From Apostichopus japonicus (Eukaryota > Echinodermata > Holothuroidea > Aspidochirotida > Stichopodidae): a stretch of DNA of 64,000 nucleotides. A program made the translations under genes and the position numbers. Where the stretch lies: positions 10,332,484-10,396,483 of the forward strand of contig NC_092564.1 of NCBI RefSeq assembly GCF_037975245.1, given 5' to 3'. Below, piece after piece: positions 9,001 to 17,004 of the stretch (the first letter of the stretch is position 1; every line of letters starts with the position of its first letter). The notes under the pieces were generated by a model, which saw only the letters and a program-made list of their open reading frames with translations, searched no databases and was not told the origin of the DNA.

Positions 9001-10400
9001 CAAATTACTAATGTTGAAAACCTGTACCAGGAGTACAATGATGTTTTTGAGGGCATAGGTCAACTAGAAGGGGAATATAAACTACAGCTAGATCCCAATG
9101 CAGTACCTGTAGTTCATCCACCCCGTAGGTTCCCTGTGGTAATCCGAGACAACCTCAAAGCAGAATTAGATAGGCTTGTGAAACAAAACATCATAAAGCC
9201 AGTTTCAGAGCCAACCCCCTAGGTCTCCAGTCCAGTGACTGTGGTAAAGCCGGGGAAAATGAGAATACAGGTATGTATCGACCCCAGAGACCTAAACAAG
9301 AGTCTCATGCGCAGCCACTATCCGATGCCTACCTTAGAGGATATACTCCCAGATTTAAGTAAGGCTCAGGTCTTTAGTGTATTCGATGCTAAGCATGGGT
9401 TTTGGCATGTGAAGCTTGATAATGAGAGCTCACTTTTGACCACGTTTAACACCCCTTTTGGAAGGTATCGATGGCTATTGGCTTCCATTTGGACTAAATG
9501 CTGCGCCGGAAGAGTTCCAGCGTAGGCAGCATCAGGCCCTAGAGGGTTTGCCTGGTGTAAAATGTATTGTAGACGATGTTATCGTTTATGGGGAAGGTCC
9601 CACCAAAGAAGCAGCTATCCGTGATCACGACCAGAAGGTAAGAAATCTCATGGATAGATGTCGAGAGAAAAACTTGCGACGCAATAGAGATATGGTCAAG
9701 TTTAGGACAGATGAGGTATCCTTCATGGGTTATTTGATTACTAGCCAAGGGTTAAAACCAGATCCAAGAAAGGTTGAGGCAGTCATTAAGATGCCAAAAC
9801 CCACTGATGCCCAAGCAGTTTGGAGATTCATTGCTTTTGTAACATATCTCAGCAAATTCCTACCCAAACTAAGTGACGCATGCGAACCAATGCGCAAACT
9901 GACGCTGAAGGACACAGAGTGGTCGTGGCATGAAGTTCACGACAAGGCTTTCAATAACATTAAGAGCCTAGTCACCTCACAACCAGTGCTCAGCTACTAT
10001 AACTCCGCAAAGGAACTTACCTTGCAGAGTGACTCGTCAGAGTCCGGACTGGGTGCTACGATAATGCAAGACAGTCACCCAAGTGCATTTGCTAGACGCG
10101 CCTTGAGTGACATAGAAACGCGATATGCGATAATAGAAAAAGAACTCCTGTCTGTCATATTTGGGTTGGAAAGATTTCACCAATACACGTATGGTCGTAG
10201 AGTGACTGTACAAACAGATCACAAACCACTGGAAAGCATCGTCTGCAAACCGTTGTATAAGGCACCAAAACGCCTACAACGAATGTTGCTGCGACTCCAG
10301 AGATATGACGTAACCTTAGGCTATAGGCCAGGCAAACAGATGCAGCAGGCTGACACGCTCAGCAGAGCGTATCTTCCAGGAAAACCTCAAGGTCATACCT
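9001..10400 (+). pseudogene. pol: pol: reverse transcriptase and RNase H
   Basis: This region makes cDNA from element RNA and degrades the RNA strand. RT motifs visible in order: HPPRRFPVVIRDNLKAELDR ahead of the domain, a VCIDPRDLNK segment, FDAKHGFWHVKLD, WLPFGLNAAPEEFQR, and the catalytic CIVDDVIVYG with the paired Asp at 9572-9577. RNase H shows SDSSESGLGA (first Asp at 10031-10033), an EKELLSVIFGLERF segment and QTDHKPLE. Breaks: TAG at 9220-9222 between the connector and the first RT motif, and a frameshift at about 9465-9480 between the strand carrying TPFGRYRW and WLPFGLN. All catalytic acidic residues I could place are still present. Confidence 0.9.
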
Positions 10401-11709
10401 CTAGAGAGGTAGAATCAGTGAACATGGTGTATCAACTACCCATAACTGATTCCAGAAAACAGGCAATACAAGGGCATACAACATCTGATAGTACACGGCA
10501 GACACTCATTACCATCATTCACAATGGGTGGCCACAGTCTCAAAATTACTTACCACAGTGTGTGACTCCCTACTACCAATGTCGGGATGAGTTAACAGTG
10601 CAGGATGGCGTGGTAATCCGTGGTGAAAGAGTTGTTGTTCCCAAAACACTCAGGAGGGAAATGCTCGATAAAATTCACTCTTCGCACTTAGGAATAGACG
10701 GATGTCTTCGCCGTGCTCGTGAATGCCTGTATTGGCCAGGTATGAATGCCGAGCTGAAGGACTACATGCGACGTGTGTGCTTCTGTGGGAACTAATCAGT
10801 CCAAAGAGCCACTCATGCCACATGCAATAGAGCGAAGACCATGGTCCAAAGTTGGCGTAGACCAATTCCATGTTCATGACCGTAACTATGTCGTGACAGT
10901 CGACTATTTTTCTGGTTTTGGGGAAATTGACTTTCTCCAGGACACCACCTCCAACAGTGTGATACACAAACTGAAAGGGCAATTTGCTCGTCATGGTATC
11001 CCAGATGTTTGCATGTCTGATAATGGACCCCAATTTAGCTCCTATGAGTTCAAACAATTTGCACGGGATTAGGAATTCAGACAAACAACATCTTCCCCAG
11101 GGTTTCCCCAAAGTAATGGTAGGGCGGAACAAGCAGTCAAGATGGCAAAGTCACTAATCACCAAAGCAAAAAAAGCAAGGAAAGACCCATATCTAGCTAT
11201 CTTAGCTTATAGAAACACTCCATCTCAAAACATGGACTCCAGTCCAGCCCAACGCTTGTTTAGTCGTAGGACAAAGACACTGCTTCCTACTAGCAAAGGT
11301 GACAGCGCAGATTAAATCAAACAAGGCAAGACAAGCCTACTATCATGATAAAGGCTCACATTCACTTCCAACACTTAACACCGGAGACACAGTCAGGATT
11401 ATGCCACCATCCAAGCGTCAAGAGTGGCAAAAGGCAATTGTCCAAAACCAAGTGTCGCCCAGGTCGTATGAAGTTATGACTGAAAAGAGGCGTGTATATC
11501 GCAGAAACAGGAAACACTTGCGACACACAAAGGAGACTTACACACCCAACCCCGAACCACTGGAAACAGTTGAGCAAGAAATTACTCAAACTGATCCACA
11601 CACACAAAACCCCCACACTGTTAAAGATTACTCAGACAGACTTCCGCAGCAGACACGTTCAGGTAGAGTAATGCGTGTCCCAAGCTATCTGAGAGATTAT
11701 ACCACTTAG
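10401..11709 (+). pseudogene. pol: pol: integrase
   Basis: Integrase inserts the cDNA into the chromosome. The N-terminal zinc-binding part is seen as IHSSHLGIDG then YWPGMN and a Cys-rich end, where the frame changes near 10785. The catalytic core keeps all three acidic residues: Asp at 10860-10862 (GVDQFHV), Asp at 11019-11021 (SDNGPQF) and Glu at 11127-11129 (GRAEQ), with 35 residues between the last two, the normal D-35-E spacing. TAG at 11070-11072 lies between them. After another frame change near 11295 the C-terminal part runs to TAG at 11707-11709, with a GDTVRIMPP segment and a basic RRNRKHLR tail typical of DNA-binding ends in this family. No GPY/F module or chromodomain was recognised. 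Confidence 0.88.
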
Positions 11710-11903
11710 TTGTAGTAAAGTTGTTAAAGGTGCTGTTTTAGGCTCCCTATAAAAACTTATGTTTATCTTTTTTTTATAATTGTTTTACTTGAGTTTAGCA
11801 TTAGTGCACTTAACGTAATGAACATAAGTATATATGCTCGTATAGAGTAAAATTGTATTGCATGCTGTTTACATTCACCAAGTTGTGACGTGACTTAAAA
11901 TCT
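11710..11903 (+). other. Gypsy 3' untranslated region
   Basis: AT-rich sequence with a T-run at about 11769-11776 between the pol stop and the polypurine tract; no coding frame seen. Confidence 0.6.
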
Positions 11904-11916
11904 AAAGGAAAGGAGA
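11904..11916 (+). other. Polypurine tract
   Basis: AAAGGAAAGGAGA immediately precedes the 3' LTR. It would resist RNase H and prime plus-strand synthesis. Confidence 0.85.
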
Positions 11917-12098
11917 TGCGACAAGTGTAGCTGATCAATATGAGCTACCGTACTTGCTCTTCATATTACACACTACGAGTATGTGCACTCCATTGAATAT
12001 GGCTACTGAAGTACAATAATAAACCAAGTCTGTTACTAAATAAATGATCGCCTACTATATTCTTTATACGACACGCTCAACGGCCACACACTGAAACA
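11917..12098 (+). repeat. 3' LTR (182 bp)
   Basis: It starts TGCGACAAGT and ends CTGAAACA. It carries two AATAAA motifs (within AATAATAAACC and CTAAATAAATG) that could serve as polyadenylation signals. It is the more complete of the two LTRs. Confidence 0.88.
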
Positions 12099-12103
12099 CA
12101 CTG
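12099..12103. other. Right target-site duplication of the Gypsy element (CACTG)
   Basis: Exact copy of 7045-7049, which marks both borders of the insertion. Confidence 0.85.
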
Positions 12104-13302
12104 TAACAGTATGTACAGTAGTCAAAAGGAACGATTACTGAAATGCTTTCTAGATACACTGTTCACCTCAACAGCATATCCAGTTCATTTAAAGGTTTGT
12201 TATATACAATGTATTAAAGACAGTTATAAGGGAAGAGAGGTGGAAAGGGGGCATATTTCATGAAAAACATTCAAATTTGTTGCTCGGCAAAGAACAACGT
12301 CAAATTACCTTATTCTCCATTGGTGGCGAGCACTGGTTCCTATACTGTAGTTACTACAGTAGATCTCCCATGGAAGCATCAGGATATCTCTTTCTGCTGT
12401 CAGAGTTGTTTGGGATTTGTTGTTACCTCATCTAACCAGTTGAGTCCATTGATACCACACCCATTCAAAGTATATAGCTGTGAATGCTGAGGACTTAGCA
12501 CATCAACTTTCTCTGAAAATTGACAAAACAACAGAAAACTAATGATAGTGAAAATAGGCTCAAAAACCCCTTGATGCGCATATGCAGGAGCAGAAAATGC
12601 ATACCTTTGTGGATTATTTGCTGAATAGGACTCAAAACATTCTCTGTGCAAGGTTTTAGCACTCAGCAGCCACTCCACTTAGGATACAGACCTCATACAA
12701 CATTGTGCTACAGCTGGTGTAGACGTGGTCTAGGGTACTAACGTAGCGCCATTATGAACCTGAGGCCTAAGCTAACAACATTATTCGTATTTCATGCACT
12801 GAAACTGAGTATTTGTCCTTAGTCAAACACCAGGTACTTCCAACTTTAGCAAAAATAACCTAAAATATGGTTACCATGTACTTCAGGTGCCCACAGATGT
12901 CAAATTTCACTGAACTTAGTCGTTCACGCCACACACACGGTAAGCATTTCGGTCTGATTCTGAAGGATTTTGAATATCGTGCATTTGGCACAGGTCTACT
13001 TATAGCAGGGTCAAGGAAGGAATAAAATTACGGAAGCTTTGGTAGGTCAAGGATAAATGATCCAATAGTGTATTGGGGAGGAAAACTGGTCAGAAACGCT
13101 CAAAATGTTGTTCTAGTCTCATGTATAGAAACGCACATGCTCTTTGTGGTACTTTAAGGCTGTAAAACTAATTTATGCGTAAAAATCACCCAAGCTTGAA
13201 ATTTTCAGACGTTTGCTTGAAAACCATATTTACACACATAGCAACTACTTTGGTCCAAAATTGGGACTTCTAGCACTTAAAATGAAAAATTTGGCATTTT
13301 TG
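12104..13302. other. No gene recognised
   Basis: About 1.2 kb of moderately AT-rich unique-looking sequence. Short open frames at about 12260-12490 (plus) and 12400-12678 (minus) carry no recognisable motif. Confidence 0.45.
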
Positions 13303-13788
13303 CTTAAGGTAGCATACGCCCATTAAAAGCCCCATTGACTTACACACTAAATCACAAAAGTAATGTGGTCTCTTAGTCTAGATAGAAGTTTTCACTAGCT
13401 AAACGCTACCCATCACCGGATAGCTGACAAATTGGCCTTTCATGGCACTACCAGGTTTCCGTACCATGACCATGAAGATTTTTTGCTATCCGAGCCGGAA
13501 GTTTTCGTCACTTGTAAACAAACCTCTTCACTCAGTGGTAAACAAATTTCCTACGCTGCTCCTGGGAGGCCTAAAGGGGTCTAAAATTGCCTCAATTGAC
13601 CCAATTTTCTCACCACATGTTTATTTTATTTATTTGTTTTTCCACAGAAGTACAAAGTACATGTACTTCCATTAATGCTCTTTAACATGCAAGCCACGAA
13701 AAAAACTAGATTATGATTGAAAACAGGTCACAAAAGATGTTCTCCCGCTGCTTTTTGGCGGATTGATACAGACTCTGCCAACCTAAGT
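13303..13788. mobile_element. Non-autonomous TTAA-type MITE, copy 2
   Basis: It is closely similar to 5981-6458. The left end is intact with CTTAAGGTAGCATACGCCC at 13303. The right end is eroded, reading CTGCCAACCTAAG where copy 1 has a clean terminus, and about 30 bp before it are deleted. A 38-bp LINE 3' end is inserted at 13621-13658. Confidence 0.7.
13621..13658 (-). mobile_element. 38-bp LINE 3'-end insertion with target duplication
   Basis: Compared with MITE copy 1, copy 2 carries 38 extra bp flanked by ACATGT on both sides (13615-13620 and 13659-13664). On the minus strand the insert reads ACTTTGTACTTCTGTGG then an AAATAAAT-type tail, the same 3' terminus as the LINE fragment at 16511-16850. 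It is thus an extremely 5'-truncated retrotransposition product. Confidence 0.75.
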
Positions 13789-13964
13789 GAGAGATGATTT
13801 TTTTTTAATTACCAAAATGATACTTTTTATTGTCGTCACAATATAAACCACAACAGAATTCTATGCAATTATCATTTTAGGTCCATAAAGATGTATTTTC
13901 AGAGATTTCAGTATACACGGTGCAGTGTGTAGATACACATATGAGCAATACTGTGTAAGCAGTA
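13789..13964. repeat. Flank shared with copy 1
   Basis: Nearly identical to 6459-6634. It stops at GTGTAAGCAGTA, only about 8 bp before the first satellite monomer. Confidence 0.8.
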
Positions 13965-13972
13965 GGGGTTAG

Positions 13973-16158
13973 CAGCATAAGATCGCGGCAAAAGCAAACT
14001 GCGGTGGCCGGTTCTCGAGCCCAGGATCCAAAATACGTCGCACTCTCGAGGTACATAGCACAACCAACTGCGCCACGGCAGCTGTTAATATAAATGTATG
14101 TTCGTTTCTAATACTGAAAGTTCCCGATACCGTATAAGATCGCGGCAAAAGCAAACTGCGATTGCCGGGTCTCAAGCCCAGGATTCAAAATACGTCGCGC
14201 TCTTGAGGTACATAGCACAACCAACTGCGCCATGGCAGCTGTTAGTATAAATGTATGTTCGTTTCTAATACTTAAAGTTCCCGATACCGTATAAGATCGC
14301 GGCAAAAGCAAACTGCGGTGGCCAGTTCTCGAGCCCAGGATTCAAAATACGTCGCGCTCTCGAGGAACAGAGCACAACCAACTGCGCCACGGCAGCTGTT
14401 GGTATAAATGTATTTTCGTTTCTAATACTTAAACTTCCCGATACCGAATAAGATCGCGGCAAAAGCAAACTGCGGTGGCCGGTTCTCGAGCCCAGGATCC
14501 AAAATACGTCGCGCTCTCGAGGTACATAGCACAACCAACTGCGCCACGGCAGCTGTTGATATAAATGTATGTTCGTTTCTAATACTAAAACTTCCCGATA
14601 CCGTATAAGATCGCCGCAAAAGCAAACTGCGGTTGCCGGTTCTCGAGCCCAGGATCCAAAATACGTCTCGCCCTCGAGGTACAGAGCACAACCAACTGCG
14701 CCATGGCAGCTGTTAGTATAAATGTATGTTCGTTTCTAATACTTAAAGTTCCCGATACCGTATAAGATCGCGGCAAAAGCAAACTGCGGTGGCCAGTTCT
14801 CGAGCCCAGGATTCAAAATACGTCGCGCTCTCGAGGAACAGAGCACAACCAACTGCGCCACGGCAGCTGTTGGTATAAATGTATGTTCGTTTCTAATAAT
14901 TAAACTTGACGAAATCGTATAAGATCGCCGCAAAAGCAAACTGCGGTGGCCGGTTCTCGAGCCCAGTATCCAAAATACGTCGCACTCTCGAGGTACATAG
15001 CACAACCAACTGCGCCACGGCAGCTGTTAATATAAATGTATGTTCGTTTCTAATACTGAAAGTTCCCGATACCGAATAAGATCGCGGCAAAAGCAAACTG
15101 CGGTGGCAGGTTCTCGAGCCCAGGATCCAAAATACGTCGCACTCTCGAGGTACATAGCACAACCAACTGCGCCACGGCAGCTGTTAATATAAATGTATGT
15201 TCATTTCTAATACTGAAAGTTCCCGATACCGTATAAGATCGCGGCAAAAGCAAACTGCGATTGCCGGGTCTCAAGCCCAGGATTCAAAATACGTCGCGCT
15301 CTTGAGGTACATAGCACAACCAACTGCGCCACGGCAGCTGTTGATATAAATGTATGTTCGTTTCTAATACTAAAACTTCCCGATACCGTATAAGATCGCG
15401 GCAAAAGCAAACTGCGGTTGCCGGTTCTCGAGCCCAGGATCCAAAATACGTCTCGCCCTCGAGGTACAGAGCACAACCAACTGCGCCATGGCAGCTGTTA
15501 GTATAAATGTATGTTCGTTTCTAATACTTAAAGTTCCCGATACCGTATAAGATCGCGGCAAAAGCAAACTGCGGTGGCCAGTTCTCGAGCCCAGGATTCA
15601 AAATACGTCGCGCTCTCGAGGAACAGAGCACAACCAACTGCGCCACGGCAGCTGTTGGTATAAATGTATGTTCGTTTCTAATACTTAAACTAGACGAAAT
15701 CGTATAAGATCGCCGCAAAAGCAAACTGCGGTTGCCGGTTCTCGAGCCCAGGATCCAAAATACGTCTTTCCCTCGAGGTACATAGCACAACCAACTGCGC
15801 CACGGCAGCTGTTAGTATAAATGTATGTTCGTTTCTAATACTTAAACTTGACGATACCGTATAAGATCGCGGCAAAAGCAAACTGCGGTGGCCGGTTCTC
15901 GAGCCCAGGATTCAAAATACGTCGCGATCTCGAGGAACAGAGCACAACCAACTGCGCCACGGCAGCTGTTGGTATAAATGTATGTTGGTTTCTAATACTT
16001 AAACTTGACGAAATCGTATAAGATCGCCGCAAAAGCAAACTGCGGTGGCCAGGTCTCGAGCCCAGGATCCAAAATACGTCTCGCTCTCGAGGAACAGAGC
16101 ACAACCAACTGCGCCACGGCAGCTGTTGATATAAATGTGTGTTCTTTTCTAATACGTA
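13973..16158. repeat. 157-bp satellite array (about 14 copies)
   Basis: The GATCGCGGCAAAAG start recurs every 157 bp (13981, 14138, 14295, 14452 and so on to 16022). On the minus strand each unit contains GTGGCGCAGTTGG, TTTTGGATCC, GGGCTCGAGAACC and GCTTTTGCCGCGATCTTAT. Variants fall into a few types, for example GGTACATAG versus GGAACAGAG. Units at 14609 and 14766 recur at 15394 and 15551, an offset of 785 bp (five units). The unit at 15237 starts like that at 14138 and ends like that at 14452. Open frames on the minus strand through the array are periodic by-products with no protein support. Confidence 0.95.
14010..14075 (-). promoter_or_regulatory. tRNA-like Pol III A and B boxes in the 157-bp unit (example monomer)
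   Basis: On the minus strand TGGCGCAGTTGG (14064-14075) fits the A-box pattern TRGCNNAGYNGG. GGGCTCGAGAACC (14010-14022) resembles the B box GGTTCGANTCC with two differences. Next to the A box, GCGC and GTGC can pair as a four-base D-stem. A TTTT between the boxes would tend to stop Pol III early. The pattern repeats in every unit. Confidence 0.6.
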
Positions 16159-16178
16159 TCGTTATCGTATCGTATCGT
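16155..16178. repeat. Short (CGTAT)n-like microsatellite at the satellite edge
   Basis: CGTATCGTTATCGTATCGTA-type sequence begins exactly where the last 157-bp unit breaks off. Confidence 0.75.
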
Positions 16179-16268
16179 AAATATTATCACCATATATAGT
16201 ATTCATTGATTGTCGAATTATTCTATTTTGTATTGTTATGTAAATACTTTTCTTCTTTCCTTAATACA
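16179..16268. other. AT-rich spacer
   Basis: Unassigned AT-rich sequence that may include the upstream part of the plus-strand LINE 3' end that follows. Confidence 0.4.
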
Positions 16269-16388
16269 GGGAGTCTTCTACTTTGTTAAGCGGTTGTACG
16301 CTTTTTGGAAGACTTCCTTCACACTGTAAATTTACACGTGAAAAACAAATGAATAAATCAAATCAAATCAAATTAAATCAAATCAAAT
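16269..16388 (+). mobile_element. LINE 3' end, plus orientation
   Basis: It starts with GGGAGTCTTCTACTTTGTTA, which matches the minus-strand copy at 16597 leftward (GGGAGTCTTCCACTTTGTTA). An inverted GGAAGACTTCC follows, so the transcript could fold into a hairpin. It ends in CACGTGAAAAACAAATGAAT and an AAATC-type tail. Confidence 0.65.
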
Positions 16389-16510
16389 ATTTTGTTTATT
16401 TGATATATTTGTATATTTTTGTATATTTTGCATATTTGTATATTTGTATATTTTGTATATTTGTATATTTGATATATTTCTATATTTTGTATATATTTGT
16501 ATATTTCATT
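16389..16510. repeat. (TTTGTATA)n AT-rich microsatellite
   Basis: Variable units of TTTGTATA, TTTGATATA and TTTTGTATA separate the two facing LINE tails. Similar units recur at about 16851-16965. Confidence 0.85.
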
Positions 16511-16850
16511 TCATTTATTTATTTGTTTTTTCCACAGAAGTACAAAGCGGAGTCTTCCATCAAGCTTAAAAGCTTAACAAAGTGGAAGACTCCCTAAAGA
16601 AAAAAATTAATTAATAAATACAAATTGATTGTTTGTTATATAATGTACAGAAACTGCTGAAGTAAATAACTCATTTACATAATTTAATATGATGATATCA
16701 AATCTTTTTTAAACATTTCTTAAATGAATTCTTTGTAGCCTTAGATTTAACGGTATTGCTTAATGAGTTCCATAACTTAGTTGCACGGTTGCGAAAGCTG
16801 CGTGTACCTAATTTCGTATGATAGAAGTTGCAGTAAGCATTTTGTCTATA
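16511..16850 (-). mobile_element. LINE 3' fragment, minus orientation
   Basis: On the minus strand it contains the end of a reverse transcriptase frame (16850-16698), about 100 bp of 3' UTR, a perfect 11-bp inverted repeat GGAGTCTTCCA/TGGAAGACTCC (16549-16559 and 16583-16593) and the CTTTGTACTTCTGTGG end with an AAATAAATG-type tail. The hairpin near the 3' end is a common recognition feature of non-LTR elements. Confidence 0.75.
16698..16850 (-). pseudogene. C-terminus of a non-LTR retrotransposon reverse transcriptase
   Basis: Fifty codons on the minus strand end at TGA (16700-16698). The frame reads LGTRSFRNRATKLWNSLS followed by a Lys-rich segment with SFKKCLKK. The pattern R.FRNRA..LWNSL....K....FKK.LK is the usual C-terminal end of CR1/Jockey-group reverse transcriptases. 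A TAA just upstream (about 16853-16851) and lack of further similarity show that this is a 5'-truncated copy without the catalytic domain. It is separate from the LINE at 1-1484. Confidence 0.75.
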
Positions 16851-17004
16851 TTATACAAAATTTGTATATTTGATGAATAAATCAAATCAAATCAAATCAA
16901 ATATTTTGTATATTTTGTACAAATCAAATATTTTGTATATTTTTGTACAACAATTTTGTATATTTGCACGTGAAAAAACAAAATAAATCAAATCAAATCA
17001 AATC
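16851..17004. repeat. AT-rich microsatellite and a third LINE-type tail
   Basis: TTTGTATA and AAATC units are followed at about 16965-17004 by TTTGCACGTGAAAAAACAAA and an AATCA-type tail, matching the end of the plus-strand LINE copy at 16331-16388. The 165-bp satellite begins immediately after this tail. Confidence 0.7.

Larger units (their letters stand above)
7050..12098 (+). mobile_element. Full-length, inactive Gypsy/Ty3 LTR retrotransposon
   Basis: A 5,049-bp element has both LTRs, a primer binding site, gag, protease, reverse transcriptase, RNase H, integrase, a polypurine tract and an exact CACTG target duplication. The domain order PR-RT-RH-IN is that of Metaviridae. Short LTRs, a TGGTGTCAGAAGT primer site and a double Cys-rich Gag end suggest the Mag/SURL-like lineage known from sea urchins and other invertebrates; the lineage is inference. 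There is no envelope-like gene. Three in-frame stops (TGA 8342, TAG 9220, TAG 11070), about four frameshifts and an altered protease site make it non-functional. Confidence 0.92.

Noticed and set aside
13969-16199. Repeated open frames of 60-90 codons on the minus strand with similar predicted proteins
   Set aside because: They follow the 157-bp period, begin and end where satellite variants create or remove stops, and resemble the usual artefact of translating tRNA-like repeats.
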